Assembly (NCBI GenBank): GCA_030710605.1
Contig: CP092872.1
Coordinates: 9,647,916-9,711,915, forward strand
Length of the DNA stretch: 64,000 bases
Source of the DNA: Cordylochernes scorpioides
Lineage: Eukaryota; Arthropoda; Arachnida; Pseudoscorpiones; Chernetidae
Direction of reading: 5' to 3'
Shown here: positions 55,568 to 64,000 of the stretch, in pieces
How the letters are laid out: the number at the start of each line of letters is the position of its first letter
Numbering within the stretch: the first letter of the stretch is position 1
Notes under the pieces: generated by a model
Database searches by the model: none
What the model was told of the DNA's origin: nothing
Seen by the model: only the letters and a program-made list of their open reading frames with translations
Program-made: the position numbers and the translations under genes

Positions 55568-55793
55568 CTAGCCGAATGACCTGGGCATTACCCGATTGAA
55601 TGTTTTGATTCAAATACTATTTGTTACAATTATAAATTGTGGTCATGTGGCCTAGTGGTCATGGCATCTGCCCGGTAAGCGGAAGGTCGTGGGTTCGATT
55701 CCCATCCCTTGACACTTTTTTTATTTTATCCATTCTGACCAAAATCTATCCATGAACTTCACACAGACAGAATAAGGCAATTATATAAGTAGA
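55568..55793 (-). mobile_element. Short non-autonomous Helitron carrying a tRNA-like gene
   Basis: On the minus strand it starts TCTACTTATATAATTGCC and ends with GGTCATTCGGCTAG, the CTAG 3' end typical of Helitrons, inserted between A and T. The 3' 90 bp matches the Helitrons at 61115 and 62048. The tRNA-like sequence (55642-55714) lies inside. The GC hairpin before the end is degenerate here (CTGGGCATTACCC instead of CGGGCAACGCCCG). Confidence 0.7.
55642..55714 (+). tRNA. tRNA-Thr(GGT)-like gene inside a Helitron, probably degenerate
   Basis: A D-arm (GGCCTAGTGGTCATGGC), an anticodon arm TCTGC-CCGGTAA-GCGGA (anticodon GGT) and a perfect T arm (GTGGG-TTCGATT-CCCAT) are present, followed by a T-run terminator. 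The acceptor stem pairs at positions 1-4 and 6 only, and position 33 is C instead of T. It is likely a captured, decaying gene or a tRNA-derived SINE head. Confidence 0.6.
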
Positions 55794-56879
55794 TAAAGAA
55801 TGATAAACTTATGGGCGGAAAAATTTCTTGTACCAAAAGAAGCACCTCTCCTATTAAAAATGCATTGAAATAATTGCTTCTTTAAATGACCAAAATGAAC
55901 TGCCAAATTATATCCACTGACTCTCAACACTCTTGCTGAACTCCTTGTGATCAACGCAGAATTTAGAAAATACTCTCATTTTTTTTTACAAAGAATTTCA
56001 TTTTTTTTTAATTGTGAAGATATCTTTATTATTTTAAAATAAAAAATGTCCATATTAATATCAAGAGCTTCCTTATTGAATTCGAAAATTACTTTTATAA
56101 AATCACAAACTATATGTAAATAATTTATATAAATAAATAAATTTATTCATTATAAATTATTCCAGGTCCTCAGAATTATAAAAGAATTATATCAATATTA
56201 AATACACATATTAAAATACAGAGTTACTTTTGCGGAGAAACTTTGTTTAATTTTAAAAATAAATGACCAATAAACATTATCTTGCTCGCTCATTCTCTAC
56301 CTCTCAATTTGTCAACATTTAAGTGTTAACTTTGCAATGTCTGTATATAAAGGTGAGTCCCTTTGTTTGTTTATATTTAATCATTCTTTAATATAATATC
56401 CTAACAAAAATAAACAAATTTAAGCAACACAACTTATCCAAATTTATAAAGTAATCATTTAGCCGCTACCATATCTTTATTGCTTTCTTCTCAAAAATAT
56501 TTAAACCAAATATAAAACAATAATTTGAAGATGTTTTCAAAATAATCGGCATTTAATTGTTTCGCCTATATGTACAATTTTTATTATAATTAAAGCATTG
56601 TTTGCCACACTACATTTACATATGCATTTGATTAAAAAAGCATTATTAAAAAAAAAAAAAAAAAACGGAGCAATCAAACCATCTATATGAAATAATTGAC
56701 ATTTTTCATTCCTACAAATTAATAGTAAACTATGTTTCACATTGTTTATATTAATTTTTGACATTGTAGTTATATATCTGAAATTATATTGTTGATAAAC
56801 AGACCACTCACAGAGCATCCTAATGTTATTATGTAAAGTGACATTTCACATTTTCCCATCATTTTAACAGCCTAATCTT
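55794..56879. other. AT-rich DNA, nothing recognised
   Basis: A TATATAAAGG box followed by GTGAGT at about 56344-56357 is the only promoter-like feature, and there is no coding sequence after it. Too weak to call. Confidence 0.4.
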
Positions 56880-57110
56880 CCCATAGAAGCATAGGGCGCT
56901 TCTCCCTTCAAAATAAACGTCAAACAAAACCTGACACCATCTATTGACCGTCGCCGCAACTAGCGGCCTCTGGTCGGTGACAAAGCCACAACATCTGTTT
57001 GGCAAACTGAGAAGTGTCCACCTAGAGACCATGGTTTCGGGCTAATGGCCCTTGTCAGTGTAGGGCGGACTTTATTCCATGAGATCCACACGGGATCTAA
57101 TGGAATCTTC
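56880..57110. repeat. Dispersed repeat with TTTCGGGCTAATGGCC motif (family Q)
   Basis: CCATAGAAGCATAGGGCGCT, then TATTGACCGTCGCCGCAA, GTGACAAAGCCACAACA, CATGGTTTCGGGCTAATGGC and TCCATGAGATCCACACGG. The same blocks occur in reverse at 63690-63925 and partly at 48090. Confidence 0.75.
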
Positions 57111-57176
57111 ACAATCTACCAAAGAGGTGTTTTACTGGCAAGGTGGCTGGGCCAAATCTAGGGCTAGAATATATAT

Positions 57177-57324
57177 GGAAAATTTGCCGGGAGGAAATTG
57201 ATCCATAGAAGCATAGGGAGCCTCTCCCGTCAAAATAAACACCAAAAGCTGACGCCATCTAGTTATTTTGATGGGAGAAGTGCCCTATGCTTCTATGGAT
57301 CAATTTCCTCCTGGCAAATTTTCC
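57177..57324. mobile_element. 148-bp palindromic element (family Q ends)
   Basis: GGAAAATTTGCCGGGAGGAA...GATCCATAGAAGCATAGGG on the left returns as CCCTATGCTTCTATGGATC...TTCCTCCTGGCAAATTTTCC on the right. The arms are about 60 bp with few mismatches around a 30-base centre. Confidence 0.85.
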
Positions 57325-57499
57325 AGCCTAATCCTAGCCTTATTATTTCACATGTTTAAGAGTGTGCACATATGAATTCCTCCCATTATATTTCTTAAAT
57401 AAATTCATGCACAAAAGACCAACAGAGCCCAAATAGTCTTAAACACATTTATAGTTTCCATTACTGTTTCTTGATTCCATAATGACGAATCCTGTATGG
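57325..57499. other. Short intervening DNA
   Basis: Nothing recognised. Confidence 0.4.
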
Positions 57500-57980
57500 G
57501 ACTTTGATTCCACTAAAAGGCTTGTTGCTGCTGTTGTATATAGTCAAAGGGTAGAAAATACTATACTATACCTACTACATATAGGTTTCTCTCTGTATTC
57601 TTAGTTCTCTTCAATTACTCTGTAAACTGGCAAATCCTTTATAGGACGAGAGGTCCTCAATAAAGGCTTTTGTTGTTGTTGTATATAGTCACAGTGTAGA
57701 AAATACTATACTATACCTACTACATATATCTCTGTATTCTTAGTTCTCTTCAATTACTCTGTAAACTGGCGAATCCTTTATAGGACGAGAGGTCCTCAAT
57801 AAAGGCTTTTTGTTGTTGCTGCTGTTGTATATAGTCATAGTGTAGAAAATACTACACTATACCTACTACTTATAGGTTTCTCTCTGTATTCTTAGTTCTC
57901 TTCTCTTCAATTACTCTGTAAACTGGCGAATCCTTTATAGGACGAGAGGTCCTCAATAAAGGCTTTTGTTGTTGATTCCA
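57500..57980 (+). repeat. Four tandem LINE 3' ends with (TTG)n tails
   Basis: The unit (GTATATAGTCA, AATACTATACTATACC, TTCTTAGTTCTCTTCAATTA, TTTATAGGACGAGAGGTCC, TCAATAAAGGC) ends each time in TTTTGTTGTTG-like sequence, at about 57545, 57680, 57825 and 57975. Periods are about 140-155 bp. The tail resembles those of LINE-1 and of the 13166 fragment, so the array derives from a LINE 3' UTR. Confidence 0.75.
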
Positions 57981-58140
57981 TAAGAAATGCTAACCATAAT
58001 GTTAATGTGATACATGCTGTATGTTTTAAACTTACATGTCAATATTAACATGCCATCTATGTATAAGAAATCAAAGCACGAATCTTTCTTTTAAATATAA
58101 AACAAACTTCTACCATCCTTACTGCGATGAAAAAATATAA
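57981..58140. other. Short intervening DNA
   Basis: Nothing recognised. Confidence 0.4.
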
Positions 58141-58561
58141 TTCTACTGTCCTAAAAGCTTATGTCCATAGTTTGCTTGAAAACCATTTCTAAGATTACAA
58201 CCTTCAGTGTAGCATATAAAAGCAGAATGATCCAATACAAAAAAAAAAAAGAACAAAAGTCGGTGGACGAGCGGGTAACACCCTCGATTTTCGACAGTCA
58301 TGAACCGGGATTGAATCCCGTGTTAAAATTTTGTTTAATATGTGAATAACCTTCACATATATTATTCACTGTTTCAATTATCATGAACTAGGTTGCTCTT
58401 GTTGAGCGGTACCTATTAATGTGATTTTGAACCGATCCAATACAGTATTAGAGCTCTAAGAAACGGTCTGGTAGATTGAATTGGAGAAACCGCTGGAAGG
58501 GCTCACTACTGATGAACCAAGCCCTCCCAATATTTTTTTCATTGCAGTAAGGACAGTAGAA
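58141..58561. mobile_element. MITE with TTCTACTGTCC ends and a nested SINE
   Basis: Left end TTCTACTGTCCTAAAAGC, right end GCAGTAAGGACAGTAGAA. The same interior (GGGCTCACTACTGATGAACC) recurs near 17370 and 60840, and its left end near 17215 and 48960. The SINE at 58259-58433 is inserted in it. Confidence 0.75.
58259..58433 (+). mobile_element. SINE family S, best full-length copy
   Basis: A tRNA-like head with A-box-like TGGACGAGCGGGTAACACC and B-box-like GGGATTGAATCCC, then a body with TGTGAATAACCTTCACAT, GAACTAGGTTGCTCTTG and a GTGATTTTGAACC end. It is preceded by an A-run, and no clear target duplication is visible. Other copies: 9890, 18629, 49076/53831 and a fragment at 21183. Confidence 0.85.
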
Positions 58562-58689
58562 GGAGAGAAAGTACAAGAGAGCAGGTAGAAAGGTAACAGT
58601 TGTTCCAGGTCAGATAAAAAAAATCAAGATGAAGGGAGAACAAGAAGGGGCAAACAGGTTTCAAGGTGTAATAAGATACTGCTGAAGAA

Positions 58690-59280
58690 AATGATCATCA
58701 TTACAATTACAATTATTTTATTTCCAAAGCGCTATATCCCGCAAGGGATACTTGCGCCAAACAAGGAGAAAAGTTTATTTACATAAGTTATTTATATTAT
58801 TCAACGCATGAAAACATTAGAGATCCAGATTTTGTAGAAAGTTTAGAATGTATTTACAAAATGAATTGAGCTTTAAATATGATTTTTTTTATCGGAAATC
58901 AAATCGTTAAGTTCACAAACAACTAGTTCATTCTTCATTCTATAATCTTGAAATGCTGGGCAATCGATCAGTAGATGTCTTGAGGTTTGTTCCTCAATAC
59001 CACAAAAGCAACTTGAATCCTCCACTGCCTTTATTCTATTTAAAAAACTTTTGAAATTTCCGTGGTTTGTAACAAATTGTGTATTATAAAAATTTGGACG
59101 AAAGTATTTAGGGATTTCTTGGGGAAAAAACTTAAGAAAGTATTATTTGCTTCGTTTTTCAGAACATTCATTCTTGATTTGAGAAAGGTATCTATAATTC
59201 ATGAAAGTCCATTTATTTTAAAAAGAATCATACACGTCTATAATAGTTTCGAATTTTGATAACAGATGGCGTGCTAATGT
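58690..59280 (-). mobile_element. LINE 3' fragment with C-terminal zinc knuckle
   Basis: The minus strand at about 59040-58880 reads CFCGIEEQTSRHLLIDC followed by PAFQDYRMKNELVVCEL and a stop. This is the C-terminal cluster of a LINE polyprotein. The 3' end is AATAAAATAATTGTAATTG repeats (plus-strand 58693-58720). The 5' part up to 59280 is degraded. Confidence 0.7.
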
Positions 59281-59670
59281 ATCATAATATAAGTTTGTTT
59301 TATGTTTAAAAGAAACATTTGTGGTTCAATGTCTCCATTTATTATATACATGTCACACAGGACGGCTGTTATACTCAGGGAAGCATGTCACGTTCCTTGC
59401 ATATTACAGTCTCTTTAATTCAACATCCCAAGGGATCAGAGCTTTCAGTCGAAACAAAGTCAGTTAGATGATTAGCTTATCATCTAACTTTTTATTCCAG
59501 TTGGTCTCAAGGACCATGCCATCTCCTTAGCGGTGAAGTACGCAATCTACATTTTCTTCGTAGATCGTGAAATCCGTAGTGTCGCTGGAGACCCGCTGGT
59601 GATTCTCCACCAAACTCTGCAGCGGTGGCAGAGGCGCCATATTCATTGTACATAGTGTCACATGCATATA
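59281..59670. other. Intervening DNA with one short open frame
   Basis: A minus-strand 39-codon frame at 59527-59646 (MNMAPLPPLQSLVENHQR, FTIYEENVDCVLHR) has protein-like composition and a GC content above its surroundings, but no match I can name. It might be a first exon or a transposon remnant. Confidence 0.3.
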
Positions 59671-59830
59671 CAGTTAAACCTCTCTATAGCGCTCCCTCTT
59701 GGGACTCACCAAAATAGGGCGCTATAGAGAGGTCACTTTTAATGTAAATTGCATTGTACTATGTATTTAAAATAGGGCGCTATAGAGAGGAAGGCGCTAT
59801 TTAGAGGGGCGCTACAGACAGGTTTAACTG
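59671..59830. mobile_element. Tc1/mariner-like MITE, family T2
   Basis: CAGTTAAACCTCTCTATAGC on the left, GACAGGTTTAACTG on the right, TA on the left flank. AGGGCGCTATAGAGAGG appears twice inside. Confidence 0.8.
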
Positions 59831-60192
59831 TGTATATGTTATTAAAAAAAAAAGATTTTCTGAAGATTTTTGATTATCTTGAGGATTATGCTAGGGTAAT
59901 GCAGTCGAGGTTAAAATCTTGTAACTATAATAAAAATAGTAAAGATTAGAAATAGCTTTAATTGAGCTTATGGAATATAGAAAAAACCATAATTTGATAA
60001 AAGTAATGCCTGACTTAAGGCGTAAGAATTTTAAAAAAATGAAAAACGTATTTACATAATGTACAGAAGGTTTGAGCCGGCCAACGGGAAACAACAACAA
60101 TGAGTTTTTTATAGGGGAAGCGTGCCTCTGGCAGTCATTTAGCAGAGTATTTGAATCTATGAAATATAATTTTAAATAAAATAATATTTTAA
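59831..60192. other. AT-rich DNA, nothing recognised
   Basis: No repeat or coding signal seen. Confidence 0.4.
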
Positions 60193-60707
60193 TCTCTATA
60201 TATAAAAGTCAATGAATGTCTGTCTGTTTCGCGATAAACTCAAAAACTACTGAACCAATTGGTACCAAATTTTGCATGTCGCTTTTTATAAACCTGAGGA
60301 AAATTTTCGGCTGCATTTTGATTAGTATTTTTGGCTATTTCTTTTTTTCATTTGAAGAACTTTTTTTTTTACGCATCGGTGGTTCAGTGGTAGAATGCTC
60401 ACCTGCCACGCGGGCGGCCCGGGTTCGATTCCTGGCCGATGCATTTTTTTTACAATTTTTAAAACTCATTTATATTATATATATAATATAAATATATATT
60501 ATTATATCAACTATATTAATTAAATCAAATACCTAAACACTAATATAATACAATTTTTGCCATCACACACACTTTTTTCCTGTAGTTTATGTGTTACTTC
60601 TGTATTGCTATTCTATGGCACTTCTAATATTTATTATTGATATACTTTTAGTATGAAGGAAATTGCACCCAAGGGATTTCTCGGGCGAAGCCGGGTCATT
60701 CGCCTAG
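60193..60707 (+). mobile_element. Non-autonomous Helitron carrying a tRNA-Gly gene
   Basis: Starts TCTCTATATATAAAAGTC, continues with CTGTCTGTTTCGCGATAAAC and AAAACTACTGAACCAATTGG (typical of animal Helitron 5' regions). It ends with a GC hairpin (CGGGCGAAGCCGGG) and CATTCGCCTAG, inserted between A (60192) and T (60708). No Rep/helicase. The tRNA gene lies at 60373-60443. Confidence 0.85.
60373..60443 (+). tRNA. tRNA-Gly(GCC) gene inside a Helitron
   Basis: 71 bases. The acceptor stem GCATCGG pairs with CCGATGC, discriminator A. D arm GTTCAGTGGTAGAAT, anticodon loop CTGCCAC (anticodon GCC) on stem CTCAC/GCGGG with one A-C mismatch, T arm with GGTTCGATTCC. A T8 run follows at once, as a pol III terminator. 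All key elements are present, so it may be transcribed. The single stem mismatch suggests drift. Confidence 0.85.
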
Positions 60708-60981
60708 TATAATATATATATATAATTATCATTTTATAATAAGGCAGACTGTGTTTACTTTTGCATGTATTAACAAGATAAAATATTATGTTAATTGTCA
60801 AACTTTATTAAAATTTGGGTGAAACAGCTGAGAGGGTTCATCACTGATGAGCCAAGCCCTCTCTTTCAATAACTTTCATCATTGCAGGAAGGTATATATA
60901 GATATAGATATTTTTTAAAATAATATTTATAAAAAGAAACACACATTGCCAAAAAAATAATTATTATGATTACAAATTTTA
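60708..60981. other. Intervening DNA with a MITE fragment
   Basis: 60825-60890 matches the right part of the 58141 MITE (CATCACTGATGAGCCAAGCC). Confidence 0.5.
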
Positions 60982-61106
60982 AACACAAGGTAATAAGACC
61001 AAATCCAAATAAATAAATAGTGTGTGAGGTTTCGGTAACAACGCTGTTACCGAAGCATCACACACTATTTATTTATTTGGATTTGTTTTCTTATTACCTT
61101 GTGTTT
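60982..61106. mobile_element. Palindromic MITE family P, symmetrical copy
   Basis: 125 bp. Left arm AACACAAGGTAATAAGACC...GTGTGTGAGGTTTCGGTAAC, right arm GTTACCGAAGCATCACACAC...TTATTACCTTGTGTTT. The arms pair over almost their whole length around AACGC. Confidence 0.85.
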
Positions 61107-61114
61107 ATAATCTA

Positions 61115-61869
61115 CTAGCCGAATGACCCGGGCAACGCCCGTGTTTTACCCGATTGAATGTTTTGTTTCAAATACTATTTGTTACAATTATAAATTGGCG
61201 CCTTAAATAATTACATATGTTAGTTAATAACTATAGCCTATGTCAGTGATTCTCAACCAATGTGCCGCGGTAATTTTGTGTGCCGCGAAATTCTAAAAAT
61301 GTGCCGCCGAATTTTAGTCATATGATTATGTTCACGTTTGTATTGGTTTTTCTTTTTTTCTTTTTCATTTTTTTACTTTTTAAAATAACGAAATTAGCAA
61401 ATTGAATGTTAGATATGTATATTACTTATATTTTGCATAGAAATATTGATACATAATTTGAATTTTCTTGCATTCAAGTTAGCAAAAGTGTGCCGCGAAA
61501 TTCTAAAATTGTGCCGCCAAATTTTCAAATCTTTAAAATAATGCCGCAACAAAAAAAAGGTTGAGAATCACTGGCCTATGTGCTTTATCTGTCTATGTAC
61601 TGTTGGCTTCCGTAGGCGTCTCTTACTGGGAAAAAGAAAGAGAGGATTCCATTTGGTTATTATCTAATATATGCATTTATTTAGGGAGCGACCCGCTCCA
61701 ACACAATAGTTACAAAGACGAAATAGCGAGTGGGGGGGGGGGGGTGGGGCAAAGGTGGCGTGATCGTAGCCAACCAATAGGAGGGCGCCATTCCAAAAAA
61801 AAAGCAAACGGTGACAGAGGTGAATGATTAAGATATGAAGAATTGATGACGCTCCTAACTGTATATAGA
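61115..61869 (-). mobile_element. Helitron copy 1, with a hAT MITE inside
   Basis: On the minus strand the 3' end has the hairpin CGGGCGTTGCCCG and CATTCGGCTAG. The 5' end is about TCTATATACAGTTA. Without the hAT insert and its duplication the element is 427 bp and matches copy 2 (62048-62481). A G-run (61731-61743) lies inside. Non-coding. Confidence 0.75.
61254..61573. mobile_element. hAT-type MITE with 8-bp TSD
   Basis: Terminal repeats CAGTGATTCTCAACC and GGTTGAGAATCACTG. GCCTATGT is duplicated at 61246-61253 and 61574-61581. The interior has GTGCCGCGAAATTCTAAAA twice. Copy 2 of the Helitron shows the single, uninterrupted GCCTATGT at 62169-62176. Confidence 0.93.
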
Positions 61870-61930
61870 ATAATCTAATTTGTGCCGTATCACGATTACA
61901 AATTTTATTGATAAATAACAATTGAATTTA

Positions 61931-62043
61931 AACACAAGGTAAAATTTCTCCTTCAGTACTTTTGTCTGAAGATGGTAAAAACGCTGTTACAGAAACGTCA
62001 CACACTATTTATTTAGATTTGGTCTTTTACCTTGTGTTTATAA
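61931..62043. mobile_element. Palindromic MITE family P, copy with a deleted left arm
   Basis: AACACAAGGTAAAATTTCTC, GTCTGAAGATGGTAAAAACG, AAACGTCACACACTATTTAT, ending TTTTACCTTGTGTTT. It stands in the same position relative to Helitron copy 2 as the 60982 copy does to Helitron copy 1. Confidence 0.7.
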
Positions 62044-62047
62044 TCTA

Positions 62048-62481
62048 CTAGCCGAATGACCCGGGCAACGCCCGTGTTTTACCTGATTGAATGTTTTTAT
62101 TCAAATACTATTTGTTACAATTATAAATTGGCGCCTTAAATAAATGCATATGTTAGTTAATAACTATAGCCTATGTGCTTTATCTGTCTATGTACTGTTG
62201 GCTGTAGGCGCCTCTTACTGGGAAAAAGAAAGAGAGGATTCCATTTAGTTATTAACTAATATATGCATTTATTTAAGGAGCGACCCGCTCCAACACAATA
62301 GTTACAAAAACCAAAAAGCGAGTGGGGGGGGGGCATGATGGGGGGGGGCAAAGGTGGCGTGACCGTAGCCAACCAATAGGAGGGCGCCATTCCAAAAAAA
62401 AAGCAAACGGTGACAGAGATGAAAACTGATGACTGATTGTTGATTAGGAGATGAGGAATGATGCTCGTAACTGTATATAGA
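62048..62481 (-). mobile_element. Helitron copy 2
   Basis: 434 bp, same ends as copy 1, without the hAT MITE; retains the intact GCCTATGTGCTTTATCTG site. It contains two G-runs (62325, 62341). Confidence 0.75.
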
Positions 62482-62719
62482 ATAATCCAAATTGTGCCTT
62501 AACAATTGAATTTATTATACCTGAAGAAATTAATTTTTGTAATACCAAAATGTGTCACACACATAGAAAAATGTCAACCAGCAGTGAATGTTGAATTTGA
62601 ACTGATTTTTAAAAATTCCAACCATAAAACCTCTCTTTCAAATTGCCATCTTTAATTCAACCAACCTTAATTCAGCATATATGGACAAAACTTGAAGATG
62701 TTGTACTTTTTATCATGTA

Positions 62720-63180
62720 CAGTAAAACCTCCCTGTAAACGACAACTCCTAATTGTAGAGCCAAAATGTCCTTTAGGAAGAGATGTCCTCTTACCGGAGA
62801 GTTGCTAAATTGTAATAATGGTGCAAGAAAATAAGACCTAATCCAAATAATTTAATAGTGTGATAACGTTTCGGTAACAGCATTGTTACCATCATCAGAC
62901 AAAAGAATAAATGAGAAAAAATATCGCAGCATGTTCTTAAATAGTTACTGTTATCAATATGATATTTTTCCTCATTTAATCTTTTGCCTGATGATGGTAA
63001 CAACGCTGGTACCAAAACAAAATATCACATTATTAACTTATTTGAATTAGGTCCTCATTTTCTTGTTTCTGTAATCCAAATTGTGCTTTATCATGTAAAA
63101 ATGGTAATTTTGCAAATGAAAACTGTCCTTTGTGGAGAGGTGTCTGCTAACGCGAGTGTCCTCTCATGGAGGTTTTACTG
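62720..63180. mobile_element. T1 MITE with a nested palindromic P element
   Basis: CAGTAAAACCTCCCTGTAAA on the left, CTCATGGAGGTTTTACTG on the right, TA at 62718-62719 and 63181-63182. The T1 body is broken at about 62820 and resumes near 63100; the insert (62824-63065) is a family P element. Confidence 0.8.
62824..63065. mobile_element. Palindromic MITE family P nested in T1
   Basis: AAGAAAATAAGACCTAATCC to GATTAGGTC-type right end (GAATTAGGTCCTCATTTTCTT). The arms include CGTTTCGGTAACAGC and GGTAACAACGC, and a central inverted TAGTTACTGTTATCA segment. Confidence 0.7.
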
Positions 63181-63198
63181 TATATCAGGATTATCTAG

Positions 63199-63341
63199 CC
63201 TGCAACCCCAAAACACATTATTGACTGTATTGACTCATCCATTGATGAGCTCTACTCTTCCCCGGCAGACACCATCAAAAGTCTCAAGCTCTACAAGCTT
63301 GATACCTTAGTGTGATTGAGTGGAGATAAGAAAGAAGAAGA
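63199..63341 (+). mobile_element. Family R LINE tail with 12-bp TSD
   Basis: AGGATTATCTAG flanks the 143-bp insert at 63187-63198 and 63342-63353. It encodes the LINE C-terminus (DSSIDELYSSPADTIKSLKL) and ends GATAAGAAAGAAGAAGA. Confidence 0.85.
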
Positions 63342-63436
63342 AGGATTATCTAGGACTCCTAAGGTTGGAATGTCCACTTTTCTATAGTGCTAGACTACAG
63401 ACAGTTACTGATGTTGTAGATCTATATCTTCTTCTT

Positions 63437-63615
63437 TCTTATCTCCACTCAAAATCACACCAAGGTATCAAGCTAGTAAAGCTTGAGACTCTTGATGATG
63501 TCTGCTGGGGAAGAGTAGAGCTCATCAATGGATGAGTCAATACAGTCGATAATGTGTCTTGGGGTTGCAGGGTAGATCTGTTTGAATTTGTAAATATCAG
63601 AGAGAATTGTCAGAG
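63437..63615 (-). mobile_element. Family R LINE tail, inverted relative to the previous one
   Basis: The minus strand has the same C-terminus, preceded by FKQIYPATPRHIIDCID, and finishes in GGAGATAAGAAAGAAGAAG. The right boundary is uncertain. Confidence 0.7.
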
Positions 63616-63647
63616 ATTTAATCACTTTTGTAAATATATATATAGAT

Positions 63648-63928
63648 GGAAAATTTGCCAGGAGGAAATTGATCCATAGAAGCATAGGGACACCTCTCCC
63701 ATCAAATTAAACGTAAAAACCGTGTGGATCTCATGGAATAAAGTCCACCCTAGATTGACGAGGGCCATTAGCCTGAAACCATGGTCTCTAGATGGACGCT
63801 TCTCAGTTTGCCAAAGCTGGTGTTGTGGCTTTGTCACCGATCCGAAGCCGCTAGTTTGCGGTGACGGTCAATAGATGGCGTCAGGTTTTGACGTTTATTT
63901 TGACGGGAGAGGCGCCCTATGCTTCTAT
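63648..63928 (-). repeat. Dispersed repeat family Q
   Basis: GGAAAATTTGCCAGGAGGAA and ATCCATAGAAGCATAGGG on the left, then the blocks of the 56880 copy in reverse order, ending GCGCCCTATGCTTCTAT. It has the terminal inverted repeats of the 57177 palindrome. Confidence 0.7.
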
Positions 63929-64000
63929 ATTTATGATTATCTGTTTAAACTGAAAGGATAAGTTTCCTAATCTTTCTTATCGTTTCTTCTTTTTTTTTTC

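Noticed and set aside
56340-56360. TATA-box promoter (TATATAAAGG)
   Set aside because: AT-rich surroundings make such a match likely by chance and no coding sequence follows.
58259-58330. tRNA gene (A-box and B-box like sequence)
   Set aside because: No proper cloverleaf; the same sequence recurs with a fixed SINE body at four other places.

Overview
The window is a transposon graveyard from a eukaryote, almost certainly an invertebrate animal. The evidence is AT-rich non-coding DNA with 100 Ns of scaffold padding, APE-type LINEs, tRNA-derived SINEs, Ty3/Gypsy LTR elements, Tc1/mariner, hAT and piggyBac-like MITEs, and Helitrons. I cannot name the species. There is no confident host gene. 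Three short stretches (3-227, 6403-6497, 18132-18176) look like possible exons, one cut by the assembly gap at 18177-18276. There are no rRNA genes, CRISPR arrays or bacterial features.

Left part (1-21.6 kb): nested small elements. A 0.93-kb in-frame tandem array of a LINE 3' end lies at 1643-2574, and a 5'-truncated LINE with RT and RNase H at about 3075-6055. Several short LINE 3' tails have clear target-site duplications (6649, 7776, 13122). There are also TA-flanked Tc1/mariner-like MITEs, a TTAA-flanked piggyBac-like MITE (16745-17885), a SINE whose tRNA-like head is repeated four times, and a diverged LTR relative (19244) of the giant element described next.

Centre (21.6-48 kb): three LTR elements. 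Gypsy element A (21616-42635, + strand, 195-bp LTRs, 5-bp TSD CTACC) is split inside its integrase gene by giant element B (25221-41628, 16,408 bp, minus strand). B has two 2,025-bp LTRs that differ at only about three sites, a 4-bp TSD (CTGG), a good polypurine tract, and a 12.4-kb interior with almost no coding capacity. That interior contains a long leader built of tandem repeats and a 58-codon relic resembling a pol C-terminus. Immediately to the right lies Gypsy element C (42711-47916, minus strand). Its 199-bp LTRs are identical and its gag-pol is nearly intact, broken only by single-base losses in A-runs.

Right part (48-64 kb): a full-length but frame-broken LINE (49159-53830) sits inside a SINE with a 15-bp TSD, followed by a decayed Tc1 transposase. 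Two short Helitrons each carry a tRNA-like gene (Thr-like at 55642, Gly-GCC at 60373). Long palindromic MITEs are scattered through the region. A duplicated MITE+Helitron unit has a hAT MITE in one copy, and the other copy preserves the empty site.

The best candidate for something undescribed is giant element B: a very young, very long non-autonomous LTR element whose leader is an array of about 13 repeats, with a diverged LTR relative nearby. The tRNA-carrying Helitrons are the second. The elements do not form a pathway; their relations are of nesting and parasitism, and the nesting order can be read from the target-site duplications.
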